Shown here piece by piece: positions 35,707 through 44,361 of a stretch of 64,000 bases of DNA. The position numbers were made by a program, and so were the translations under genes. Source of the stretch: Bacillus sp. CECT 9360 (lineage in GTDB: Bacteria; Bacillota; Bacilli; Bacillales; DSM-1321); assembly GCF_918741275.1 (NCBI RefSeq), contig NZ_CAKKNA010000002.1, forward strand, positions 62,001 to 126,000, written 5' to 3'. Numbering within the stretch: the first letter of the stretch is position 1; the number at the start of each line of letters is the position of its first letter. The notes under the pieces were generated by a model. The model saw nothing but the letters and a program-made list of their open reading frames with translations. It did not search any database and was not told the DNA's origin.

Positions 35707-37837
35707 ACAACAATTGGCGAAAACATCTGATCAAGAAGCAAAAACGTACCGTATCCAAGGCTTCACCTGAGCTGGCTGTGCCCAAACGTTCGAATCGAAC
35801 GTAAAACACCTGGATGGTGTTTCTGATGCAAAGGTTAATTTTGGTGCAGCCAAACTTACGGTTTATGGTGATACAACTATTGAAGAATTAGAAGAAGCTG
35901 GAGCTTTCGAAAACTTAAAGGTCCGAGATGAGAAAGAGCGACGTGTAGAGCGTGAACCATTCTGGAAGCAAAAAGAAAACATTAAAGTCTATATTTCAGC
36001 GCTATTGCTTATTATCAGTTGGTTTTTAGGTGAGCAATACGGGGAAGAACACGTCATTCCGTCAATTGGATATGCAGCATCAATTCTTATAGGAGGATAC
36101 TCACTTTTTATTAAAGGATTGAAAAATTTATCTCGTTTTAAGTTTGATATGAACACGCTTATGACAGTTGCTGTAATAGGCGCGGCTGCGATTGGTGAAT
36201 GGGGCGAAGGGGCAACTGTTGTCATCCTCTTTGCCATCAGTGAGGCCTTAGAGCGCTATTCAATGGATAAAGCGAGACAATCGATTGAATCCTTAATGGA
36301 CATTGCTCCAAAAGAAGCGTTAATTCGGCGCGGTCATGACGAAATGATGGTTCACGTTGATGATATTCAAGTAGGCGACATCATGATCGTTAAGCCTGGT
36401 CAAAAGGTAGCGATGGACGGTGTTGTGGTTAAAGGTACGTCCACTTTAAACCAGGCTGCCATTACAGGAGAATCCGTTCCGGTTGCGAAAACGATTGATG
36501 ACGAAGTATTTGCCGGTACATTAAATGAAGAAGGTCTGCTCGAAGTTCAAGTAACAAAACGAGTGGAAGATACAACTCTTTCGAAGATTATTCATTTGGT
36601 TGAAGAAGCTCAAGCAGAACGGGCTCCTTCTCAAGCATTTGTCGATAAATTCGCCAAATATTATACACCAGGAATTATCATCTTAGCGGTGTTATTGGCT
36701 ATTGTGCCTCCATTACTCTTTGGAGGAGACTGGAGTGAATGGATTTATCAGGGGCTGGCTGTACTCGTGGTAGGTTGCCCTTGTGCGTTAGTCGTTTCAA
36801 CTCCTGTTGCCGTTGTTACGGCAATTGGCAATGCAGCGAAAAATGGTGTCTTAATTAAAGGTGGCGTCCACTTAGAAGAAGCAGGTTCCTTAAAGGTGAT
36901 TGCGTTTGATAAAACAGGAACGTTAACAAAAGGAGTTCCGGCAGTCACAAATATGGTTACGTATCACGGCAATGAAAATGAATTATTGACGTTTACGGCA
37001 GCGATTGAAAAAGGCTCACAGCATCCACTCGCTTCAGCCATCATGAGAAAGGCTGAAGAAAACGGGTTGAATTTTAATGATGTAGCCATTGAGGAGTTCC
37101 AATCCATTACCGGTAAAGGTATAAAAGCAAAAGTAAATAACGTACTGTATTATGTCGGCAGCCCCAATCTGTTTACCGAGTTGCATCAATCAATTCGAGA
37201 TGAAATCAAAGAAGAGATTTCAATGATGCAAACACAAGGTAAAACAGTAATGGTATTAGGGACAGAGAATGAAGTCCTTGCGTTAATCGCTGTCGCCGAT
37301 GAAATGAGAGAATCTTCAAAAGAAGTCATCCGAAAACTTCATCAAATCGGTATTGAAAAAACAGTCATGTTAACTGGCGATAACCAACGAACAGCTGAAG
37401 CGATCGGAAGAGAAGTCGGAGTTTCTGACATAAGGGCCGATTTACTTCCGGAAGACAAATTAACTTTTATTAAAGAACTTCGCAGAAAACATCAAAGTGT
37501 TGCGATGGTCGGAGATGGCGTGAACGATGCACCGGCTCTTGCAGCTTCAACGGTCGGGGTTGCGATGGGCGGTGCCGGAACGGATACAGCACTGGAAACA
37601 GCTGATATAGCGTTAATGTCTGATGATTTAAGCAAACTGCCATATACGATTAAACTAAGCCGTAAAGCGTTAGGGATCATCAAACAAAACATAACTTTCT
37701 CTTTAGCCATTAAAGTAGTTGCTCTGCTATTGGTTGTTCCAGGCTGGTTAACTTTATGGATAGCGATATTTGCTGACATGGGGGCTACACTACTAGTAAC
37801 CCTTAACAGCTTACGTCTATTAAAGATAAAAGAATAA
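35699..37837 (+). pseudogene. cadA: Cadmium/zinc P1B-type ATPase CadA interrupted by in-frame TGA at codon 24
   Basis: Reading from ATG 35699 (AGGAGG upstream) gives GF-T-stop-AGCA, where the metal-binding motif should be GFTCAGCA; the TGA is at 35768-35770. Everything after it stays in one open frame to 37837. All P1B motifs are intact: TGES, the metal site C-P-C (VGCPCALV), DKTGTLTKG, the HP motif and [11 protein letters not shown]. The only later in-frame start is TTG 36005, in TM1, without a ribosome binding site. So the gene is a very recent nonsense allele, a sequencing error, or is read through. It would export Cd/Zn/Pb at the cost of ATP, and cadC precedes it. Confidence 0.85.
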
Positions 37838-37845
37838 AAATTAAG

Positions 37846-37900
37846 AGCTGTCTCAAAAGGTCGTTGGATCAACATCTTTTATGAGATAGCTTTTTTTACT
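37846..37900 (+). terminator. Terminator of the cad operon
   Basis: Stem AGCTGTCTCA-AAAG / CTTTT-ATGAGATAGCT with a long loop, then seven T. Confidence 0.75.
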
Positions 37901-38009
37901 TTAATAACCAGATGAAAATTCTGTTTAAATGCCCATGTTAAAAGGAAAAGGGATTATAACAAAGAATAAAAAAAAAGGTTGAACTTTTTCCGAAAATATA
38001 ACATAATAT

Positions 38010-38033
38010 ATATATGAACATATACTCATATAT
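38010..38033 (+). promoter_or_regulatory. CzrA-type operator of czcD
   Basis: Inverted repeat ATATATGA-N8-TCATATAT immediately upstream of the czcD ribosome binding site. It has the 12-2-12-like AT-rich form of SmtB/CzrA sites. Confidence 0.6.
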
Positions 38034-38051
38034 AGAGAGAAGTGATTAACT

Positions 38052-38972
38052 ATGGGACATCATCACGGACATTCACACGGCCACGGCCATAGCCATGGTT
38101 CAGGAAATAAAAAGGCATTGCTTTGGTCTTTTCTTTTAATTGTGACCTTTATGGTTGTTGAAGTAATAGGCGGTTTACTTACAAATAGCCTGGCGCTCCT
38201 ATCGGATGCCGGCCATATGCTCAGTGATGCAGTTGCACTAGGTTTAAGTTTTTTCGCCATTAAGCTGGGAGAACGGAAAGCAACACTTTCAAAAACATTT
38301 GGGTATAGACGATTTGAAATTATTGCAGCATGCTTGAATGGAATTACCTTGATCCTTATATCACTTTATATATTCTATGAAGCATTCCAGCGTTTCTCTA
38401 ATCCACCGGAAGTTCAAAGTTCGGGGATGTTAATTATTGCTGTAATCGGTTTGTTTGTAAATATTATCGCCGCATTCATTTTGATGAAAGGTGATAAAGA
38501 TGAAAATCTAAATGTAAGAAGTGCGTTTCTCCATGTGATTGGAGATATGCTTGGTTCAGTCGGTGCGATTGTCGCCGCATTGCTGATGATGTTTTTCGGA
38601 TGGGGGATTGCTGACCCGATTGCGAGCGTAATCGTATCAGTTCTGATCATCATAAGTGGCTGGAGAGTGACAAGAGATTCCTTCAATGTATTGATGGAAG
38701 GCACCCCATCCCAAATTGATGTTCAAAAGGTGAAGGAATCCCTTCAGGCTATACCGCTTGTAAAAGAAGTGCATGATCTTCACGTTTGGTCTATCACTTC
38801 AGAGCTTCCGATGCTAAGCTGCCATATGGCGATAGCGGGAGAAGGAAATCACGATGAGGTGTTGAATCACGCGCAGTCCATTCTCCACGATGATTTCGGA
38901 ATCGAGCACAGCACGATTCAGGTGGAGCATGCGGACAACGGATGCCCGAGCCCGCATGGCACCTGTAATTAA
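38052..38972 (+). CDS. czcD: Zinc/cadmium cation diffusion facilitator CzcD
   Basis: 306 residues. The N-terminal tail [15 protein letters not shown] is a His-rich metal-binding segment. Six membrane helices follow, with the CDF transport-site motifs [14 protein letters not shown] (helix 2) and [13 protein letters not shown] (helix 5) giving the D/H tetrad. The C-terminal cytosolic domain ends in a short Cys/His tail (CPSPHGTC). It exchanges Zn, Cd or Co for protons. The czrA-like repressor gene is convergent with a four-base overlap of stops. Confidence 0.95.
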   Translation: MGHHHGHSHGHGHSHGSGNKKALLWSFLLIVTFMVVEVIGGLLTNSLALLSDAGHMLSDAVALGLSFFAIKLGERKATLSKTFGYRRFEIIAACLNGITLILISLYIFYEAFQRFSNPPEVQSSGMLIIAVIGLFVNIIAAFILMKGDKDENLNVRSAFLHVIGDMLGSVGAIVAALLMMFFGWGIADPIASVIVSVLIIISGWRVTRDSFNVLMEGTPSQIDVQKVKESLQAIPLVKEVHDLHVWSITSELPMLSCHMAIAGEGNHDEVLNHAQSILHDDFGIEHSTIQVEHADNGCPSPHGTCN

Positions 38973-39295
38973 TGATGGTGGGCATGTTCGATCGTTTGTT
39001 TCAAAATATCCATAACATGTTCATCATCATGGGTATAGTAAAGAGAAGTCCCTTCCCGCCGGAATTTTACCAGGCGCAAGTTTTTCAGGAAACGCAGCTG
39101 GTGCGAGACGGTGGACTGGAGTAAAGAAAGTTTCTCGGCAATATCATTAACGGAGTATTCCCCATCAAATAACAAATGAAGAATACGGAGCCGGGTAGGA
39201 TCCGATAAAGCTTTAAAGGTTTGGGAAACGATAAATAGTGTTTCTTCGTCCAATTCCCCTATTGGAGTTGGCTGTTTTTCTTTTTCATCTTTCAC
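38969..39295 (-). CDS. czrA: Zinc-sensing ArsR/SmtB-family repressor CzrA
   Basis: 108 residues starting at GTG 39295, eight bases after GGAGG. The alpha-5 zinc ligands of CzrA are conserved with the same spacing: D91, H93, H104 and H107 ([19 protein letters not shown]). The helix-turn-helix is [17 protein letters not shown]. It should repress czcD through the operator at 38010. It ends four bases inside the czcD stop region. Confidence 0.92.
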   Translation of the reverse strand: MKDEKEKQPTPIGELDEETLFIVSQTFKALSDPTRLRILHLLFDGEYSVNDIAEKLSLLQSTVSHQLRFLKNLRLVKFRREGTSLYYTHDDEHVMDILKQTIEHAHHH

Positions 39296-39336
39296 TTATA
39301 TCAACCTCCTAGGCTTATTATAGCGATAATTAGATA

Positions 39337-39377
39337 GAAAAAAAATCATGGCTTCCTCAAAGTCCATGATTTTTTTG
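39337..39377. terminator. Bidirectional hairpin upstream of czrA and csoR
   Basis: AATCATGG-N12-CCATGATT with an A-run before and T7 after. It has terminator form but lies between divergent genes, so its job is unclear. Confidence 0.6.
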
Positions 39378-39469
39378 TTATCAAATGGAATGGAAGGGCA
39401 AATTAAGTATGGAATTGTGAAGGCTTGATGACAGTTCGTATAGAAAAGAAAAATATTTATGCATAAATC

Positions 39470-39499
39470 TTTACATACGGTACGGGGGTATCATATAAT
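39470..39499 (+). promoter_or_regulatory. csoR: csoR-copZ promoter with CsoR box
   Basis: TTTACA (39470) - 18 bases - TATAAT (39494); the spacer holds ATACGGTACGGGGGTAT (39475-39491), the G-tract palindrome bound by CsoR. A matching box stands before copA. Confidence 0.8.
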
Positions 39500-39522
39500 A
39501 ATTTTATGAAGGAGGCGAAGCG

Positions 39523-39867
39523 ATGTCTTTAGATATAAATAATGATGAAACGTTGGCAGAAGATTTAAATTCGTTAGAAGTTAGCGATAGAAAGAGCCAT
39601 CATTCCGATAAAGTAAAGAAAAACCTGGTCACCCGGTTAAATCGCGTGGAGGGACAAATACGCGGTATCAAAGGATTAATTGAAAGAGACACTTACTGCG
39701 ATGACGTGATTACCCAGATCGCTGCGACACAATCAGCTTTAAACAGTGTCGCTAAGATTTTGCTGGAAGGCCATATGAAAAATTGTGTAGTGGAACGAAT
39801 TCAAGAAGGAGATCTTGAAGTTCTTGATGAGGTTCTTATAACCGTACAAAAATTAATGAAAAAATAA
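39523..39867 (+). CDS. csoR: Copper-sensing repressor CsoR
   Basis: 114 residues, all-helical DUF156 family. The x-C-H-C copper site is C59, H84 and C88 (DTYCDDV, GHMKNC), and RLNRVEGQIRGI is the family's first-helix signature. Cu(I) binding releases it from the G-tract boxes at 39475 and 40207. The N-terminal 25 residues are longer and more acidic than in many CsoR proteins. AAGGAGG precedes the ATG; copZ follows after 14 bases. Confidence 0.95.
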   Translation: MSLDINNDETLAEDLNSLEVSDRKSHHSDKVKKNLVTRLNRVEGQIRGIKGLIERDTYCDDVITQIAATQSALNSVAKILLEGHMKNCVVERIQEGDLEVLDEVLITVQKLMKK

Positions 39868-39881
39868 TGGAGGTAAGAATT

Positions 39882-40088
39882 ATGGAAAATGTAACATTAA
39901 ATGTTAGTGGAATGACTTGTGGTCATTGTGTGAAAGCAGTTGAGGGAAGCGTAGGAAAACTGGAAGGTGTAGAAAATGTAAAGGTTGACCTCGAAAATGG
40001 CAAAGTAGATGTTAAATTTAACGCTAATGTTGCTACTTTAGATAAAATTAAAGAAACAATTGATGATCAAGGATACGAAGTGAAATAA
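39882..40088 (+). CDS. copZ: Copper chaperone CopZ
   Basis: 68 residues, one HMA domain with the Cu(I) motif G-M-T-C13-G-H-C16. It shuttles Cu(I) to CopA. ATG 39882 has GGAGG upstream; the frame reads five codons farther back into the csoR stop but that start lacks a site. Here it is cotranscribed with csoR while copA has its own CsoR-controlled promoter. Confidence 0.95.
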   Translation: MENVTLNVSGMTCGHCVKAVEGSVGKLEGVENVKVDLENGKVDVKFNANVATLDKIKETIDDQGYEVK

Positions 40089-40101
40089 TGAATGAACATA
40101 A

Positions 40102-40138
40102 CAGAACGTGTAGGAGAAGTTAGCACGTTCTGTTTTTA
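40102..40138 (+). terminator. Terminator of csoR-copZ
   Basis: Stem ACAGAACGTG / CACGTTCTGT, 14-base loop, then TTTT. Confidence 0.85.
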
Positions 40139-40199
40139 TATCGCTAATTGAATATGAGCTTGCTTCTACATAAAAAATAAAATTTGAGAAAATAATGGT

Positions 40200-40228
40200 T
40201 TGACATATACGCTAGGGGGGTATAGTAT
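40200..40228 (+). promoter_or_regulatory. copA: copA promoter with CsoR box
   Basis: TTGACA (40200) - 17 bases - TAGTAT (40223). The spacer carries ATACGCTAGGGGGGTAT (40207-40223), nearly the same 17-base box as before csoR. Confidence 0.85.
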
Positions 40229-40281
40229 ATAAACTATAAAGGAGCTAAAAAACCTTTCTTACGTATAAAGGAGTGATAATA

Positions 40282-42714
40282 ATGAGCAGTACGACTATAA
40301 AAGAAGTTCAATTGCCTATTTCGGGAATGACTTGCGCCGCCTGTGCAACCCGGATTGAAAAGGGTTTGAGTAAAATGGAAGGCGTTGAAAATGCCAATGT
40401 TAATTTAGCCCTGGAAAAGGCGTCGGTTGCGTATAATCCTGATGTAACCAATGTTCAGGACTTTGAGAAAAAAGTGAATGACCTTGGGTATGAAGTTGTC
40501 AAAGAAAAGGTTGAGTTCGACCTGATAGGCATGACCTGTGCGGCCTGTTCTACCCGCATTGAAAAAGGACTAAACAAGCTTGAAGGTGTCAATCATGCAA
40601 CGGTCAATTTAGCACTTGAAACGGGAACCGTGGAGTACAATCCTTCAGAGGTCAGCATTCAAGACATGATCAAGAAAGTGGAAAACATCGGCTATGAAGC
40701 AAAATTAAAGCAAGATAGTGAAGAAACCGCTGATTATCGGGCATTGGAAATTGAGAAGCAAAAAGGGAAATTTATTTTCTCATTAATCCTTTCGTTTCCA
40801 TTATTATGGGCCATGGTCGGACACTTTGAATTTACATCTTTCCTCTACGTACCTGATATGTTCATGAATCCTTGGGTACAGCTAGCTCTTGCCGCCCCTG
40901 TACAGTTTATTATCGGTAAGCAGTTTTATGTTGGAGCATACAAAGCTCTTCGCAATAAAAGTGCCAATATGGATGTATTAGTGGCGTTAGGAACATCAGC
41001 TGCTTTCTTTTACAGTTTGTATAAGTCATTTGAATCGATAGGCACGAATGCACATATGGTCGAGCTATATTACGAAACAAGTGCTATTTTAATTACTTTA
41101 ATCATTCTAGGGAAATTATTTGAAGCCCGAGCCAAAGGCCGCTCTTCAGAAGCAATCAAAAAATTAATGGGTCTCCAGGCAAAAACAGCGATGGTGTTAC
41201 GGGATGGGAATGAAATGGAGATCCCGCTTGAAGAAGTAGTGGTCGAGGATATCGTTTATGTCAAACCAGGTGAGAAAGTACCGGTTGATGGAGAAATTGT
41301 CGATGGACGCTCGGCGATGGATGAATCGATGATTACTGGTGAAAGCGTTCCGGTTAGTAAGTCGATCGGAGATACGGTCATCGGTGCTACACTCAACAAA
41401 AATGGATTCTTAAAAGTAAAAGCAACGAAAGTCGGAAGAGATACAGCCTTGGCTCAAATCATTAAAGTAGTGGAAGAAGCTCAAGGTTCAAAAGCCCCGA
41501 TTCAACGGGTAGCCGACCAAATTTCCGGTATATTCGTACCGATCGTTGTTGGAATTGCAGTCGTTACATTCTTGATCTGGTTCTTCTGGGTAAGCCCTGG
41601 AGAATTTGCCGAAGCCCTGGAGAAATTAATTGCCGTTCTGGTCATTGCTTGTCCTTGTGCGCTTGGTCTCGCAACACCGACTTCCATCATGGCAGGATCC
41701 GGCCGGGCAGCAGAATATGGTGTGTTATTTAAAGGCGGAGAACATCTGGAAGCGACGCACCGGATTACAACGGTTATTTTAGATAAAACAGGTACGGTTA
41801 CAAACGGGAAGCCGGTTTTAACTGATGTGGTCATTGAAGGAAACATGGATGAAGCAACATTCCTTACCCTTGTCGGATCAGCGGAAAAACAATCGGAGCA
41901 TCCACTCGCGGAAGCGATTGTACAAGGAATCAAAGAGAAAAATATCACTTTACCGGATGTACAAGAATTCGAAGCGATTCCCGGTCACGGAATAAAGGCA
42001 ACCGTTAATAATCGTGAATTATTAATCGGTACAAGAAGACTAATGAAAAAATATGAAATCGCCATAGATTCAGCCGCGGGTAAGATGGAAACTCTTGAGG
42101 ATAACGGAAAAACAGCGATGCTTGTCGCCGTTGATGGAGTTTTCATGGGAATCGTCGCTGTCGCAGACACGGTAAAAGATACTTCTAAAGAAGCGATTAA
42201 ACGGTTGAAGGACGCAGGGATTGAAGTGATCATGATGACTGGAGACAACAAGCGCACTGCCGATGCGATTGCGGGCGAAGTCGGTATTGACATAGCGATT
42301 GCGGAAGTTCTTCCAGAAGGAAAAGCGGATGAAGTGAAAAAGCTGCAGGAACAAGGAAAACGGGTAGCGATGGTTGGCGATGGAATCAACGACGCACCGG
42401 CGTTGGCAATGGCCGATATCGGCATGGCGATTGGTACCGGTACGGATGTGGCCATGGAAGCTGCGGATATTACACTCATGAGAGGGGATCTAAATAGCAT
42501 TGCCGATGCCATCTTAATGAGTAAAAAGACGATCCGCAATATCAAGCAAAATCTATTCTGGGCATTGGCCTATAATTCCCTTGGCATCCCGGTTGCGGCA
42601 GTAGGCTTGCTTGCTCCATGGCTCGCAGGCGCAGCAATGGCGTTCAGCTCTGTATCCGTTGTCTTGAATGCCCTTCGTTTGCAACGGGTAAAGTTAAATG
42701 AAAAAACAGCTTAA
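40282..42714 (+). CDS. copA: Copper-exporting P1B-type ATPase CopA
   Basis: 810 residues. Two N-terminal HMA domains carry C18-A-A-C21 and C86-A-A-C89. After the first helices come TGES, the transmembrane Cu(I) site C-P-C (VIACPCALG), the phosphorylation site DKTGTVTNG, the SEHPLAEAI histidine motif and GDGINDAPALA. The last helices contain N-Y-like and M-x-x-S residues (LAYNSLGIP, AMAFSSVSVV) of the P1B-1 Cu(I) class. It exports Cu(I) delivered by CopZ. ATG 40282 has AAAGGAGTG upstream. It has its own CsoR-box promoter. Confidence 0.97.
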   Translation: MSSTTIKEVQLPISGMTCAACATRIEKGLSKMEGVENANVNLALEKASVAYNPDVTNVQDFEKKVNDLGYEVVKEKVEFDLIGMTCAACSTRIEKGLNKLEGVNHATVNLALETGTVEYNPSEVSIQDMIKKVENIGYEAKLKQDSEETADYRALEIEKQKGKFIFSLILSFPLLWAMVGHFEFTSFLYVPDMFMNPWVQLALAAPVQFIIGKQFYVGAYKALRNKSANMDVLVALGTSAAFFYSLYKSFESIGTNAHMVELYYETSAILITLIILGKLFEARAKGRSSEAIKKLMGLQAKTAMVLRDGNEMEIPLEEVVVEDIVYVKPGEKVPVDGEIVDGRSAMDESMITGESVPVSKSIGDTVIGATLNKNGFLKVKATKVGRDTALAQIIKVVEEAQGSKAPIQRVADQISGIFVPIVVGIAVVTFLIWFFWVSPGEFAEALEKLIAVLVIACPCALGLATPTSIMAGSGRAAEYGVLFKGGEHLEATHRITTVILDKTGTVTNGKPVLTDVVIEGNMDEATFLTLVGSAEKQSEHPLAEAIVQGIKEKNITLPDVQEFEAIPGHGIKATVNNRELLIGTRRLMKKYEIAIDSAAGKMETLEDNGKTAMLVAVDGVFMGIVAVADTVKDTSKEAIKRLKDAGIEVIMMTGDNKRTADAIAGEVGIDIAIAEVLPEGKADEVKKLQEQGKRVAMVGDGINDAPALAMADIGMAIGTGTDVAMEAADITLMRGDLNSIADAILMSKKTIRNIKQNLFWALAYNSLGIPVAAVGLLAPWLAGAAMAFSSVSVVLNALRLQRVKLNEKTA

Positions 42715-42744
42715 CATGAAACTGGATAGAAGGAGCGCTGGCTT

Positions 42745-42879
42745 ATGAAAAAATGGGCATTGGCAGCTATCATTTATTTGGCAGCTGTGATCGGCGGTTA
42801 TTCAGCATACGATGCGTTCATTGCAGATGAACAGGTACCTGTACAGGAACATGAAAACCATACCGAAGAAACGGAATAA
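42745..42879 (+). CDS. Small single-pass membrane protein downstream of copA
   Basis: 44 residues in a frame too short for routine ORF calling. AGAAGGAG lies at a good distance before ATG 42745. One N-terminal membrane helix or uncleaved signal (KKWALAAIIYLAAVIGGYSA) is followed by a short acidic tail with His and no Cys (HENHTEETE). It begins 30 bases after the copA stop and before the terminator, so it is probably cotranscribed with copA. Function unknown; a copper-related accessory role is inference. Confidence 0.6.
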   Translation: MKKWALAAIIYLAAVIGGYSAYDAFIADEQVPVQEHENHTEETE

Positions 42880-42891
42880 CAAATAGTTAAC

Positions 42892-42932
42892 AACAAAAGG
42901 GGGTGTCCAGCTTGGGACACTCTCTTTTGTGT
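42892..42932 (+). terminator. Terminator of the copA transcript
   Basis: Stem ACAAAAGGGGGTGTCC / GGGACACTCTCTTTTGT (mismatches in the lower part) with a five-base loop. Confidence 0.8.
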
Positions 42933-42959
42933 TATCAGGAGTAACTGTGAATACAATAT

Positions 42960-43005
42960 CCGGGTTTTGGCGAGGAAACCAGAATTTTCGCTACAAAACC
43001 ATGAC
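42960..43005. repeat. Two-unit relic of a 20-bp intergenic repeat
   Basis: TTTTGGCGAGGAAACCAGAA followed by TTTTCGCTACAAAACCATGA: two similar 20-base units that recall the units of array B. It precedes the TVP38 gene. Confidence 0.35.
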
Positions 43006-43077
43006 CTATTAGTATAGTATATGCTACAAAGTAGCGGAACAATAGAATATATAGGATATCTAGACAAGGTGGGTTAT

Positions 43078-43629
43078 ATGGAAGAGCAAGTAGTACTATG
43101 GTTTAGCGAAAGTGGACTATACGCAATCTGGATAAGTATTTTATTAAATATTGTTATTAGTCTGCTGGGCTTTGTTCCAAGCGTGTTCTTAACCGCGGCA
43201 AATATCACCTTTTTTGACTTTGTCAATGGGGTAATTATTTCAATCATAGGTGAAGCGATCGGAGCGATTGTAAGCTTTTATTTGTACAGGAAAGGAATCC
43301 ACAGGTTTCTGCCAAAAAAGGAACTTAACAATAAAATTTTGAACAGATTGCAGACAAGCAAGGGTTTCGAGGCGTTTATATTAATATTGGCTCTGAGAAT
43401 TTTCCCCTTTGTTCCATCAGGGCTTGTCACCCTTGCAGGAGCATTAAGCAAAGTAAATATGATTACCTTCGCCATTGCCAGTACTGTCGGGAAAATCCCT
43501 GCGTTATTGTTAGAAGTATACGCGGTTTACCAAGTCCTTGCGTGGGAAGGACAAGGCAAAGTTATTTTGGCCGTAGTAGCTTTTTTACTAATCTTGATCC
43601 TTATAATGAAAAGTTCAAGAGCAAAATAA
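43078..43629 (+). CDS. TVP38/TMEM64 (DedA-like) membrane protein
   Basis: 183 residues with five to six helices. The region GFVPSVFLTAANITFFDF through GEAIGAIVSFYLYRKG and later RIFPFVPSGLVTLAGALSK carries the VTT-domain G-x-x-P and re-entrant features. Members of this superfamily act in membrane lipid handling; the exact role is unknown. ATG 43078 has AAGGTGG upstream and is preferred to the ATG 57 bases earlier. It is not part of the copper operon, because a terminator lies between. Confidence 0.87.
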   Translation: MEEQVVLWFSESGLYAIWISILLNIVISLLGFVPSVFLTAANITFFDFVNGVIISIIGEAIGAIVSFYLYRKGIHRFLPKKELNNKILNRLQTSKGFEAFILILALRIFPFVPSGLVTLAGALSKVNMITFAIASTVGKIPALLLEVYAVYQVLAWEGQGKVILAVVAFLLILILIMKSSRAK

Positions 43630-43706
43630 TCATTTAAACAGATTATACATAAAATGGGTTAAACCATCTAGATTTGGGGAAGATATCAGCAAAAGGAGGG
43701 ATTGAT

Positions 43707-43931
43707 ATGAAGGGAAAAGAAAACAAGGTTAATGTACAAGAAACCCATCAGACTGAAAATCAAACCTCGGATGGAGTTATGGATCTTTTTGAAATTATGG
43801 AAACCAAAGACGAAGAGGAAGAAATACTAACCATGGCGGAAAACGAAGTCAATCATAGCTTGGTCTGCAACAACGAGCTGTTTAATAAAGAATTATGGGC
43901 GATCGTCGACGATACAGTGCATGAAGAATGA
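43707..43931 (+). CDS. Small acidic hypothetical protein
   Basis: 74 residues, strongly acidic (DEEEEI, VDDTVHEE), one Cys, no membrane segment. AAAGGAGGG before ATG 43707 supports translation; the frame extends eleven codons upstream without a better site. I do not recognise a family. It ends before a strong terminator and the thiamine riboswitch. Confidence 0.65.
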   Translation: MKGKENKVNVQETHQTENQTSDGVMDLFEIMETKDEEEEILTMAENEVNHSLVCNNELFNKELWAIVDDTVHEE

Positions 43932-43938
43932 AGTTGGT

Positions 43939-43976
43939 AGCTGGCAGGTTTTAAAGAGATAACCTGTCAGCTTTAT
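43939..43976 (+). terminator. Terminator of the small acidic gene
   Basis: Stem AGCTGGCAGGTT / AACCTGTCAGCT (one G-U), 10-base loop, then TTAT. Confidence 0.75.
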
Positions 43977-44159
43977 TGCAGTTAATAAACGAAATTAAAG
44001 GGTCTTAAGAAATGTAGTATTTTTAATTGGTGGCAACTCGAGTTAAAATATGTTTAACCATACAAGGAGCTTTGGATTTCACCAGGAGAACCTGAAAAAA
44101 ATAGTATAATTTTCTAGTAATCTGCTATAATGAAGTCGAATTGATAATTTAATAGCAAG

Positions 44160-44252
44160 AGATGTAGGGGGACCGGTGTTGCCGGTTGAGATTTCATCCG
44201 TTAGATGATGACCCTTTGAACCTGAACTGGTTAATACCAGCGGAGGGAACAT
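44160..44252 (+). promoter_or_regulatory. TPP riboswitch (THI element)
   Basis: Contains GTAGGGGGACCGG ... GGTTGAGAT ... GATGACCCTTTGAACCTGAACTGGTTAATACCAGCGGAGGGAAC in pieces, the conserved TPP aptamer core, with the terminator of the expression platform just downstream. Confidence 0.95.
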
Positions 44253-44284
44253 GATTCTGTACTCTTTTGAATGTTTGTTCTTTT

Positions 44285-44315
44285 CGCGCTCGGGTTCTGC
44301 CCTGGGCGTTTTTAT
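44285..44315 (+). terminator. Riboswitch expression-platform terminator
   Basis: GC-rich hairpin from CGCGCTCGGG to CCCTGGGCG followed by TTTTTATTTT, between the TPP aptamer and thiY. Confidence 0.65.
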
Positions 44316-44361
44316 TTTGCGCTCGGGCTTGCTGATTCTAATTTACAGGAGGAATGTAACA

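Noticed and set aside
41502-42545. Minus-strand ORFs inside copA
   Set aside because: They are antisense shadows of a well-conserved P-type ATPase and have no start signals.
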